Assembly (NCBI RefSeq): GCF_003545875.1
Contig: NZ_QHCS01000001.1
Span: forward strand, 806,001-870,000
DNA: 64,000 bases
Origin: Leptospira stimsonii
GTDB lineage: Bacteria > Spirochaetota > Leptospiria > Leptospirales > Leptospiraceae
Reading direction: 5' to 3'
Under the pieces are notes generated by a model. The model was not told where the DNA came from. It searched no databases and worked only from the letters and a program-made list of their open reading frames with translations. Shown in pieces: positions 42,927 through 56,764 of the stretch. The first letter of the stretch is position 1. The number at the start of each line of letters is the position of its first letter. The position numbers were made by a program, and so were the translations under genes.

Positions 42927-43475
42927 ATGGAAAGTATATTTTTAAACTCTGATGAAAGAATAGAATCCCGGCTTGCCGAAAGAAAGGAAAAAGTCGTTAC
43001 GCTTTTGATTCCTGAGAATTACTTTGATCGCCTTTCTTCTGAGGAGCAGAGGAAGCTTTCGAAAAAACTACCGTATCTTTTGAGACGGTATGCGAAACTA
43101 TTGTCTTCTCGAAGTCGGCTGAATTCTAAAGCGGATTCTATTCTTTATCAGAATCCGGGAAAAATGAAAAAAATGAACTTTAGAACGAACACCGGTTATT
43201 GGTCGTTGTTGGGCGCCTTAGCCCAAGCACATGGTGTTTCTCGATGTTTTCTTTTTAATTTTCTATTGTCACTGGAAGAAGCTGAGGTTGGAGATTCTAT
43301 CGAAGATATTTTAAATGCAGGAGTTCCTACCTTTCATGACGTTTACAGATATATCTGGCAACTAGATCTAATCCAAAACACCATTACTAGATCTTTAGAT
43401 TTCTCTCCAAATCCGATAAGCCCCTTTTTTGACATGAGTTTTCCCTGGGCTCGTTCCTTAATTCTCCCTAAGTAG
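42927..43475 (+). CDS. DUF1564 family protein
   Basis: A 182-aa soluble protein of a family I know almost only from Leptospira, where it is paralogous. The signature block is KKMNFRTNTGYWSLLGALA followed by AHGVSRCFLFNFLLSLEE (~75-110), after an N-terminal helical region with TLLIPENYFDRL. Function unknown; a ribbon-helix-helix/HTH-like DNA-binding role has been a guess. Within the coding sequence, at 43317-43330, lies GCAGGAGTTCCTAC, a copy of the dispersed palindrome, translated as part of AGVPT. ATG 42927 has a GGGG-type RBS (TAGGGGTA). Confidence 0.82.
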   Translation: MESIFLNSDERIESRLAERKEKVVTLLIPENYFDRLSSEEQRKLSKKLPYLLRRYAKLLSSRSRLNSKADSILYQNPGKMKKMNFRTNTGYWSLLGALAQAHGVSRCFLFNFLLSLEEAEVGDSIEDILNAGVPTFHDVYRYIWQLDLIQNTITRSLDFSPNPISPFFDMSFPWARSLILPK

Positions 43476-43756
43476 AGAACGAAAAAATAAATAAAAAATC
43501 TTAACTTATCTTAGGAAGGGACTTTTCAGTTTCCGAGAAAAGTCATGTACAGATTCTTCGAATTCGCAAAAAGAATCGGGAAAGAATTTTTCATCTTCAC
43601 TTTTTTCTCCCTCTCCTTTTGATTTCTTTCTCTAAAAATGAAATCGATTCGCTTTCGAATTTGCAGTGAAGCCGTCCGATCGACCACGAGCGTATGAGAA
43701 TTTTCACATTTCCTGTTTACAAGAAAAGCCAGCGTTTTTACACTTGAGGACATTCT

Positions 43757-44701
43757 ATGAATCCAAGTACGGTTCGTCTTAATTTTAAATTGAATCTCAT
43801 TCGTCATCTCCGCGATGGAAAACGGATGACCCTGGAAGAACTTTCCAGCATAACCGGAGTTACCAATCAAAAAGATCTCAAGGAACAGTTAGGGGAATTA
43901 TTTTTTCTTGGTGCGACTCCTCACGTCGCCGATCTGATCCAGGTTGATTACGATTCCGAAACCGATACGTTCGGATTGATTCTTCCTTTTCGTTTCGATT
44001 CTAGTTTAAGACTTAGTATTCGAGAATGGCTCGCTCTTCGAAAAATCTTAGAAGAAACTTCCGAATCGAATCTCGATTCAAATACGAGCTCCATCGCCAA
44101 AAAGATTCTCCAAAAAATCATATCGATTCTCCCGATCACGGGACAGGATGCTCTTGCTTCCTATAAGAATACGATTCAAGAAGCGATTCAAAACGGGAAA
44201 ACATTGATCTTAGAATATCAATCTAGAAGCGATGAAAAGCCTTTTCAAAGAAAAGTTGATCCTTGGTTTCTCTTTCATTCCCTTGAAGATTATCTCCTGG
44301 GATATTGCCACGCAAGAAAAGCGCCTCGCAACTTCCGATTGGATCATATTCTTTCCTTAATAATCGGCGGGGAATCAATTTCCCAACCCGCTGGACAGAC
44401 CAAATCAAAATATATCCAAGAGTTCGAAGCATTTCGTAAGAATCAGGAAAATTCCTCCGGAATCGCAGAGATCTGGCACACAAAGGAAGTTTTTTACAAT
44501 CTTAATCGCAAGTTGGGTCTTGAAAGAAGCGGAGAAACCAAGGTTCTCGGCAATGTCGTTTATCATTTATCCAAGGCAAACATCCGGGAAGAGTCCTGGT
44601 TTTTAGAGACGATTCTCCCTTTCGGAAAAAATGTAATTCTCAAAAGTCCTTCCTTTCTTGTAAAAAGAGCGATCGGCGAAATTGAATTTATGCTACGTTA
44701 G
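43757..44701 (+). CDS. WYL-domain transcriptional regulator (PafC-like)
   Basis: A 314-aa WYL protein. The N-terminal HTH region (about 10-60; LIRHLRDGKRMTLEELSSITGV) is short. The WYL core is GKTLILEYQSRSDEKPFQRKVDPWFLFHSLEDYLLGYCHARK (~155-196), followed by a FRLDHILSL segment and the C-terminal WCX domain. Start ATG 43757, with the GAGGACATTCT leader 5-8 nt before. It is followed by ispE with an 11-bp gap and may be cotranscribed, although ispE has its own TTG start and RBS. Targets unknown. Confidence 0.82.
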   Translation: MNPSTVRLNFKLNLIRHLRDGKRMTLEELSSITGVTNQKDLKEQLGELFFLGATPHVADLIQVDYDSETDTFGLILPFRFDSSLRLSIREWLALRKILEETSESNLDSNTSSIAKKILQKIISILPITGQDALASYKNTIQEAIQNGKTLILEYQSRSDEKPFQRKVDPWFLFHSLEDYLLGYCHARKAPRNFRLDHILSLIIGGESISQPAGQTKSKYIQEFEAFRKNQENSSGIAEIWHTKEVFYNLNRKLGLERSGETKVLGNVVYHLSKANIREESWFLETILPFGKNVILKSPSFLVKRAIGEIEFMLR

Positions 44702-44712
44702 GAAGAATCGAT

Positions 44713-45686
<974 letters not shown>

Positions 45687-45713
45687 AATTGTATTTACTG
45701 ACATTGATTAAAC

Positions 45714-47419
<1,706 letters not shown>

Positions 47420-47423
47420 AAGA

Positions 47424-48059
<636 letters not shown>

Positions 48060-48091
48060 TACGGAACTGATTCGGGTCTAACCTGAAAGAT

Positions 48092-48669
<578 letters not shown>

Positions 48670-48781
48670 AGTAAAAAAAATCTGCAGGAATTTCATACGA
48701 ACCGTTTTCCTTTTGGCGGTTTCGTTCAATTCTTCCTTGCCTTTTTGAAGAAACGTGAAATCCTAACGGAAGGAACCTCTT

Positions 48782-48805
48782 GCCTGTTTAATGTATCTCA
48801 CAGGC
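48782..48805. promoter_or_regulatory. Short inverted repeat in the ftsH leader
   Basis: GCCTGT (48782-48787) and ACAGGC (48800-48805) with a 12-bp spacer, 23 bp before the ftsH ATG. Possibly part of a promoter or regulatory site; too short to say more. Confidence 0.25.
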
Positions 48806-48827
48806 GTCTAAGTTACAGGAGAACTCC

Positions 48828-50791
<1,964 letters not shown>

Positions 50792-50795
<4 letters not shown>

Positions 50796-51262
50796 ATCAC
50801 TGGTTATTTAAAACAGAACCCGACGTTTTTTCAATCGATGACCTGTACAATTCTCCTTCCCATATCGCTCCTTGGGAAGGGGTAAGAAATTATCAGGCGC
50901 GCAATTTCTTGCGTGACAGTATAAAAAAAGGGGATCTCATTCTCTTTTACCATAGCCGGGCTAACCCCCTATCCATTGTCGGGATCGCCGAAGTTGCAAA
51001 ACAAGGTTATCCGGATCATTTCGCATTTGATCCTTCTCACAAATACTTCGATCCGAAAAGTAAGGCTGAGAATCCGACTTGGTACATGGTAGATGTAAAA
51101 TTTAAAAAAAGATTCCCTGAACCTGTCACGATGGAAGAAATGAAAAAGCACAAACAACTTAAAAATATGGTGCTTCTACAGAAAGGTTCTCGCCTTTCTA
51201 TTCAGCCAGTTTCTCCCGCTGAGTTTCAGTTTATTCTGGGACTTGCGGGTGTGAAACTTTGA
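50792..51262 (+). CDS. EVE domain protein
   Basis: A 156-aa EVE (PUA-like) protein. It opens MNHWLFKTEPDVFSIDDL, then WEGVRNYQARNFLRDSIKKGDLILFYHS, the hallmark of the family, and ENPTWYMVDVKF. EVE domains read modified cytosine or adenine in DNA/RNA and appear in defence or tRNA/RNA-quality roles; a housekeeping role is common when solitary. ATG overlaps ftsH TGA, and its own stop overlaps the TTG of the next receptor gene (TTGA), so the three are one coupled unit. Confidence 0.88.
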
Positions 51263-53319
51263 AGCTGAAAGTTCAATCCCTTCTTCTTCTGTTATTCTGC
51301 GAAACCGGCCAGCTGTTCGCCGATTCGGTATCGATCACCGATAAATATTCTTCTCCGCTACAATCCACGTTCTCCCTTTCGGAAAAAATGAATGGGGAAT
51401 TTTTAGGGAAAACTCTTCAAGTATTAGAAGATTCTAATGGAACGATTCGTATCGAGGATTTTTCCAATCCGAACTTTCATCCTGAGTGGAAAGAATTCGG
51501 AAAGGAAAGTTTATCAAAAGGATATACTCAGTCCACCTTTTGGATTCGTTCTAAGATCCATTTTGAAAAGATAGGTCACGGATTTCAACCTTGGTTTTTG
51601 GAATTGGCGAACCCCGCTTCGGAAGAATTCACTCTTTATAAAAAACTTTCACAGTTTCCGATTCGTTATCAAGAGATCAAGCGCGATCAGAGTATAGAAT
51701 ACTTTCATCCGGTCTATCGTCTGGTCACTCAATACGGAAACACGGAAGAATTTTTGATCAAGGTCTCCACGAGAAGATCCTTGATTCTCAATTTTAAGGC
51801 TTGGACCGCAAACGAGTTTATCACAAACGTTCAAGTGCAGAATCTTCTTTTCGGATTATTTTTCGGCGCCTTGCTCGTGATGCTCGTCTACAACGGCTTT
51901 GTTCTTTCAACCGTGAAAGAAGCGGGTTATCTTTTTTACGTTCTTTATCTTTTGTTTTTCGGTCTCTGGCAACTTTCCGTGACCGGAGTGGGAAACCGAT
52001 ATCTCTACACGTCCGCTCTCAAAACGTGGAACGACCTTTTGGTTCCGTTCGCGTATCTTGCAATCGTATTTTCGATTCAATTCACGAGATCGTTTCTTCA
52101 TACCGGACGAACTATGAAGATCACGGATATCATTTTGATCTTATTTATGATTCCGGGGATTGTGGGGATTCTTCTTTCCTTCTTTCCTATATTCTATTTT
52201 TGGAATATGCAGGCTTTGACCTTGTTTCCGATTTTCACTTCTATTGTAGTGATTTACGCCGGAATCGATCGTTATCGACAAGGTTATAGACCTGCCCGTT
52301 TTTTTCTTCTCGCCTGGTCGGTTCTCGTGGTTTTTATTTTGATTACTGTCCTCAGAAACCTTTCCTTGCTACCTAGTAATCTTTTCACCAACTGGGGTTC
52401 TCTGATCGGTTCCCTTTTGGAAATGACTCTTCTTTCGTTCGCTTTGGCGGATCGTTTCAAATCTTTACAGGCCGAGAGTTTGCAAACGAGCATCGACGCT
52501 TATGAGAATCAGATCAAACTCTCGGAGATAGAACAAGAACTGAAGATCGCGAGAGAACTTCAAGAATCGATTCTCCCGGATAAACTTCCGAAGGTGGAAG
52601 GGATCGAACTTTCGGTAAGAATGGAATGTGCGAGTTCCGTCGGAGGGGACTTTTACGATTTTCACGATTACGGTGACGGAAGGCTTGGAGTGTTTATCAG
52701 CGACGTTTCCGGTCACGGGATTCCCGCCGCGATCATCGCCTCTATGGTAAAACTTGCATTTTCGATCGAAGTAAGAAAGGCCGCGGAACCTGCTGAAGTT
52801 TTGAAAAATATCAACCGAGCTTTGATGGGTAAATACGGTAAACATTTTATTACCGCGGCGTATTTAATCATCGATATACATAAGGGAATTGTAACATACT
52901 CGAACGCGGGTCATCCTCCGATCGCTATCCTAAATCACGGGAAGGGAGAATTCAGAGAAATCTTTCTTCCCGGTTGGATCATGGGAATCGACGGGAATTT
53001 GAAAAACGGCCAACTCATCATTCCGATAAAAAAAGAAGATCGTATTGTCTTGTTCACCGATGGGGTCACGGAAGCGCGGAACCAATACGGACAGATGTTC
53101 GGTTATCAAAAATTCTACGATTTCCTAAAAACAAACGCGAGTTTGCAGGGAAAAATTTTGAATCAATTGGTTTTTGATACGGTGAAGTCCTGGTCCGGAC
53201 GCGGCGATCAATTTGAAGACGATATCACTCTGATGATTTTGGATTTGAACGGGAAGTTTGAAAATGAAGAAAACGTTGTTTCTCCGATTTATCAGGAGAT
53301 TTCAAGAGCGGGTTCTTAA
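51259..53319 (+). CDS. 7TMR-DISM receptor with SpoIIE-type serine phosphatase
   Basis: A 686-aa inner-membrane sensor: signal peptide (to ~20), extracellular DISM-ext2-like domain (~25-195, with YTQSTFWIRSKIHF), a seven-helix module (~200-410), a coiled-coil linker with LSEIEQELKIARELQESILP (~425-445) and a complete PP2C/SpoIIE phosphatase (~450-670: SVGGDFYDFHDY, FISDVSGHGIPAAI, YSNAGHPPIA, FTDGVTEARNQ, EDDITLMILD). Start is TTG 51259 overlapping the EVE stop. It sits at the end of the ftsH-EVE transcript, tying envelope protein quality control to phosphatase signalling (inference from position only). Confidence 0.87.
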   Translation: MKLKVQSLLLLLFCETGQLFADSVSITDKYSSPLQSTFSLSEKMNGEFLGKTLQVLEDSNGTIRIEDFSNPNFHPEWKEFGKESLSKGYTQSTFWIRSKIHFEKIGHGFQPWFLELANPASEEFTLYKKLSQFPIRYQEIKRDQSIEYFHPVYRLVTQYGNTEEFLIKVSTRRSLILNFKAWTANEFITNVQVQNLLFGLFFGALLVMLVYNGFVLSTVKEAGYLFYVLYLLFFGLWQLSVTGVGNRYLYTSALKTWNDLLVPFAYLAIVFSIQFTRSFLHTGRTMKITDIILILFMIPGIVGILLSFFPIFYFWNMQALTLFPIFTSIVVIYAGIDRYRQGYRPARFFLLAWSVLVVFILITVLRNLSLLPSNLFTNWGSLIGSLLEMTLLSFALADRFKSLQAESLQTSIDAYENQIKLSEIEQELKIARELQESILPDKLPKVEGIELSVRMECASSVGGDFYDFHDYGDGRLGVFISDVSGHGIPAAIIASMVKLAFSIEVRKAAEPAEVLKNINRALMGKYGKHFITAAYLIIDIHKGIVTYSNAGHPPIAILNHGKGEFREIFLPGWIMGIDGNLKNGQLIIPIKKEDRIVLFTDGVTEARNQYGQMFGYQKFYDFLKTNASLQGKILNQLVFDTVKSWSGRGDQFEDDITLMILDLNGKFENEENVVSPIYQEISRAGS

Positions 53320-53329
53320 ACTCTCCATA

Positions 53330-53380
53330 AAATCTCGAGAACGGAATCCGGATCAGAATCCGTTCCGAAGATTTTCTTTC
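53330..53380 (+). terminator. Possible terminator after the ftsH-EVE-receptor operon
   Basis: GAACGGA and TCCGTTC (7-bp arms around a 13-nt loop) near 53339-53365 are followed by a short T-rich stretch. Weak but the only candidate before the convergent gene. Confidence 0.35.
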
Positions 53381-53394
53381 TAGAGCGGAATCGA

Positions 53395-53784
53395 TTACTT
53401 CTTGAGTTCTTTCAGATAGTTGATCAGTTCCGGAGAAACTTGAATCGGTCTTTTCCGATACGTCTTTTTATACTCTTTTTTGAATTCTTTGTGACACTTT
53501 TTGCAGGATTGTTCGTAGTCTTTTGTCTTCAGAGCTTCTTGAGAAATTTCCGTCCACTTTGCTTTTTGTTCGGCCAGCGCGAAGTTCGGAAGTTCGGTTA
53601 AAATCTTTTCTATATATTCCGGTTTTCCTTTTTTAGCGGCTTTTACGGCAAGTTTCGGATAGTCTTCCATAAAATCGTGCACCGTGGTTTCGATTTTGCG
53701 TTCCGGTTGGGCATTCAATGAGATTGTAATCAGCGCAACGAACGCTAATCCGGAAAGGGAAAGAAGAGAAATTGTTTTTTTCAT
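53395..53784 (-). CDS. Periplasmic c-type haem-binding protein (single CXXCH)
   Basis: A 129-aa protein with a signal peptide (KKTISLLSLSGLAFVALITIS, cleavage near NAQ). The mature part is lysine-rich and contains one haem motif CKKCHKEFKKEYKKTY (~94-110). The histidine or methionine for the sixth ligand is not evident, so it may be pentacoordinate or a cyt-c-prime relative. Periplasmic electron carrier or ligand sensor by family inference. Opposite strand to its neighbours. Confidence 0.75.
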   Translation of the reverse strand: MKKTISLLSLSGLAFVALITISLNAQPERKIETTVHDFMEDYPKLAVKAAKKGKPEYIEKILTELPNFALAEQKAKWTEISQEALKTKDYEQSCKKCHKEFKKEYKKTYRKRPIQVSPELINYLKELKK

Positions 53785-54333
53785 TCAGGAATCCTCAAGT
53801 AGTGTCCAATGTCACGGGCTTTTCATACAAAACGCCGTTTATTGGTTGGACAACTTTTTGAAATTCAGGTTCCACGTTTTTGAAAAATCTGTCAATCTTA
53901 GAAGGGAAGTCGGCTCACATCGATTGATCCTAATTCGACGATGAGAAAAGTCGAGGAAGTTGCTTACCAGTAATTCGTTTTCTTGAAGTTTAACCTTTAC
54001 CCGCCGATCGGCTTTTGCCGGATAAGCAAAATACGTTTTATACAAACTTATTTCCGGAATGATAACCGGTTAGTCTGAAAATCTATAGAGAAAGCCAACT
54101 TCTTGTTAGCGTCTGCTTGTGTCAGGCGCTTCGTATCAACGAACTAGGAACTAAAAAAGTAGATTGACTTGAGGAAGTTAAAAGAACTACAACCTTGTAC
54201 GAAGTTGAGAATCACCGGAAGAGAGTTTCATCGTATTTTCCGGCATTGGTTCGAATCAAAAAAACTCAGGAGCCGCCTATGTTCACCTCATTCTTTTGGA
54301 GTAAGAAAAAATGAAAGATTAAGGAGTATATCA
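53785..54333. other. Intergenic region, no supported gene
   Basis: No coding frame with RBS. Only the upstream part of the GNAT frame, open from 54169, lies here, and it reads as noise before ATG 54334. I see no repeat of the families described elsewhere. Confidence 0.5.
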
Positions 54334-54774
54334 ATGAAATTCATTCCCATTCTATCCGATTCGAGCGAGCTACTGGAACTCGAAAAAAACGCCGTTGTAC
54401 AGGACGTCGTTTCAAGTGTATTAAAAATGTATAATGCGACCGGCCACTTGCCCTTAGAACCTTGGATTGCGTATTTGTATGTCCAGGGTGGGGAAGTGCT
54501 CGGTACTTGTGCGTTCAAATCTCCTCCCCAAAACGGTCAAGTGGAGATCGCATACTTTGTCTTTCCGGCATACGAGGGAAAAGGGTTCGGAACTTTTTTT
54601 GCGTCCTTCTTGGTTGCTCAGGCACGTTTAGCGTCGCCCGAGGTTATCGTTACGGCGCAAACGTTGCCGGAGAACAACGCCTCAACCCGTATCCTGGAAC
54701 GTCTGAATTTCGAAAGGACCGGTGAGCTGATTCACCCCGAAGACGGCAAGGTCTGGCAGTGGTTACGGAGGTAA
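54334..54774 (+). CDS. GNAT N-acetyltransferase
   Basis: A 146-aa acetyltransferase of the GNAT fold. AAGGAG 8 nt before ATG 54334 sets the start; an open upstream frame has no RBS. The acetyl-CoA loop is FVFPAYEGKGFGTFFASFL (V/Q-x-x-G-x-G/A), followed by VTAQTLPENNASTRILERLNFERTG. Substrate is not predictable. A dispersed inverted-repeat element begins 50 bp downstream. Confidence 0.85.
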   Translation: MKFIPILSDSSELLELEKNAVVQDVVSSVLKMYNATGHLPLEPWIAYLYVQGGEVLGTCAFKSPPQNGQVEIAYFVFPAYEGKGFGTFFASFLVAQARLASPEVIVTAQTLPENNASTRILERLNFERTGELIHPEDGKVWQWLRR

Positions 54775-54824
54775 TTCACTTCCGAGACTGACTTCGGTTT
54801 TCGCTTCGATCTCGACGCACTGTC

Positions 54825-54925
54825 CCCGCGGCAGAGATCGAAGCGGTGTCAATAAATTGTTTATCGAAAAAAGATCCTCTGAAAAAAGGATTCAATTTAT
54901 TGACAGGAGCTGAGAGCTCGGTCCT
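54825..54925 (+). repeat. Dispersed inverted-repeat element, copy A
   Basis: Core arms TGTCAATAAATTG (54847-54859) and CAATTTATTGACA (54893-54905), perfect 13-bp inverted repeat with a 33-nt interior. Flanks read CCGCGGCAGAGATCGAAGCGG on the left and GGAGCTGAGAGCTCGGTCC on the right. Copy B (58935-59042) has the same layout in the opposite orientation. Confidence 0.75.
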
Positions 54926-54996
54926 GCAATTACGATCGATTCTGCTTCCTAGAAAGAACTTCAGGAGCCGCCCGAAAATCGGTTCGTAAAAGTCTC

Positions 54997-56493
54997 TTAG
55001 TCTAAGATCCGATTCCATTCCCGATCGTAATATCTTACGAGGGCTTGGTTGTCCAATCGATTGATCTCGACGGGAACCTTTGACATATCCGAGGGAAAGG
55101 TCTGAATCGATTTGAGTTCTTCGGCGTTCAAAAATCGAAGATGTTCCGGATATTTTTCCCGAAACCGTATCGGTTTTTGTCCTGCGAGAACGAAACCCCA
55201 TTCTCCGAAAGAAGGAACGTAAACGTGTAACGGAAGAGTTTGAAAACCCAAGGACGAAATCGTTTTTTCGATACACCAATACGAAGAGCGTGCGAACAAA
55301 GGAGAAGTCGATTGTATTTCCAATACGGACGTTTCGTTCATTCTTCTCTTGAGTACGTGAAAGAATGCGGTCGTGTAGAGTTTTCCAAGTGAGAAGTTGC
55401 TCGGATCGGGAAAGTCGATGATGACGACGTCGAAGGTCTCGCCGGATTCTTCCAACCAAACGAACGCATCCGTATTGATTACCGTTACTTTAGGATTTTT
55501 TAAACTTCCTTCGTTCAGTTCTTTTAAGACGGTGTGATCCGCAAATAGTCCCGTGACCGCCGGATCGAGATCGACTAACGTAATTTTTTGGACTCCCTCG
55601 TGTTTTAAAATTTCCCTCACCGCCAATCCGTCTCCTCCTCCCAAGACCAAAACGTTTTTCGGCGAAGGGTGGGCTAGGATCGCGGGATGCACCAAGGTTT
55701 CATGATAGCGATATTCGTCTCTGGAAGAGAATTGAAGATGTCCGTTTAAAAAAAGTCGGATTTCGTTTTTCCATCTCGTTACGATGATTCTCTGAAATTG
55801 CGATTGTTTGGATAAGATGATCTCGTCCGTGTAAAGAGTTTCTTCGCTGTAATACGTGATCAAATCCGAAAACGAAAATCCGAGAACCAATAGAGTGAGA
55901 ACGATCACCGATTGTGCGCGGAGCAATATCATCCTCGAATATTTCAGCGGCAACGCCCAGGTTCCCCAGAGCGCAACTCCTGCGTTCAAAATCCCGAACA
56001 AAAAACTGGTTCGGATCAATCCGAGTTTCGGCGCGAAGAAGATCGGAAATAGGATCGATGCGAGTAACGCACCTACGTAATCTAAACTGAGAACCCTTGA
56101 CACCAGTTCTTTAAACTGAAGTTCTTTTTTTAGAATTCTGAGTAGAACGGGAATTTCCAGACCGACAAGGATTCCCACTAGGATGACGAGTAAAAACAAA
56201 GGAACTTGAAAGAATCGAATCTGTCCGAAACTCAAATAAAGAATCGCCGCGCTAAAACCGCCGACGAGGCCGATCGCGAGTTCAATTTCCAAAAACTTAG
56301 GAATCAAATCCTTTTCTACGTATTTGGAAAGCCAAGAACCGACTCCCATCGAAAAGAGATAGGTTCCGATAATCAGTGAAAACTGCGTTACGGTTTCTCC
56401 GAGAAGATAGGACGCGATGGTTCCGGCTAACAGTTCGTAGACGAGGCCGCAGGATGAGATGATAAGAACGGAAATATAAAGAGCGGTTTGCAA
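54997..56493 (-). CDS. Membrane-embedded polyamine aminopropyltransferase (spermidine synthase domain)
   Basis: A 498-aa fusion: about seven N-terminal membrane helices (~1-230; YISVLIISSCGLVYELLAG, VGLEIPVLLRILKKEL) and a C-terminal PABS/spermidine synthase domain (~255-460). Motifs: DEYRYHETLVHPAI, VLVLGGGDGLAVREIL, LVDLDPAV, NTDAFVWL and VIIDFPDPSNFSLGKLYT. The aspartates for decarboxylated-SAM and amine binding are intact. Start is probably TTG 56493, 6 bp after the 64-aa gene. Such membrane forms occur in clusters with DUF4178/DUF350 proteins; the acceptor may be a protein or lipid rather than putrescine (inference). Confidence 0.83.
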   Translation of the reverse strand: MQTALYISVLIISSCGLVYELLAGTIASYLLGETVTQFSLIIGTYLFSMGVGSWLSKYVEKDLIPKFLEIELAIGLVGGFSAAILYLSFGQIRFFQVPLFLLVILVGILVGLEIPVLLRILKKELQFKELVSRVLSLDYVGALLASILFPIFFAPKLGLIRTSFLFGILNAGVALWGTWALPLKYSRMILLRAQSVIVLTLLVLGFSFSDLITYYSEETLYTDEIILSKQSQFQRIIVTRWKNEIRLFLNGHLQFSSRDEYRYHETLVHPAILAHPSPKNVLVLGGGDGLAVREILKHEGVQKITLVDLDPAVTGLFADHTVLKELNEGSLKNPKVTVINTDAFVWLEESGETFDVVIIDFPDPSNFSLGKLYTTAFFHVLKRRMNETSVLEIQSTSPLFARSSYWCIEKTISSLGFQTLPLHVYVPSFGEWGFVLAGQKPIRFREKYPEHLRFLNAEELKSIQTFPSDMSKVPVEINRLDNQALVRYYDREWNRILD

Positions 56494-56499
56494 ACGGTC

Positions 56500-56694
56500 T
56501 TACTTTCCTCCGGAGTATCGCATGAAGTTTGTGTAATGCGCTCTATAAACGCCCGGATTTTCCCTTACGGTTTTGGGAACGTTCTCGATCTCATCCACGT
56601 TGCTCGATCCGCCTCCGAACATATTTGTATAGGTAAGATATCCTGTGAGGCCTAACGCATAAAGCGGATACAAAAGAGGTTTAATATATTTCAT
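56500..56694 (-). CDS. 64-aa membrane peptide between DUF4178 and aminopropyltransferase genes
   Basis: A 64-residue protein: one helix (~5-25, with LYPLYALGLTGYLTYTN), a glycine-rich MFGGGSSN turn, then a polar tail of ~35 residues with Arg/Tyr/His ending MRYSGGK. No family recognised. ATG 56694 is fine. It is 6 bp before the aminopropyltransferase and 70 bp after DUF4178, all on the minus strand. Small peptides in comparable clusters have been proposed as acceptors of modification; here that would be testable but is unproven. Confidence 0.7.
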   Translation of the reverse strand: MKYIKPLLYPLYALGLTGYLTYTNMFGGGSSNVDEIENVPKTVRENPGVYRAHYTNFMRYSGGK

Positions 56695-56764
56695 CTTGTT
56701 CGTCCTTGATCGTTACTAAATTGCTGATCGATCGGAAATTTCTTTCCCATTCTTTCCTTCTCTC

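Noticed and set aside
54776..55459. 227-aa minus-strand frame
   Set aside because: Shadow of the aminopropyltransferase gene running into repeat copy A.
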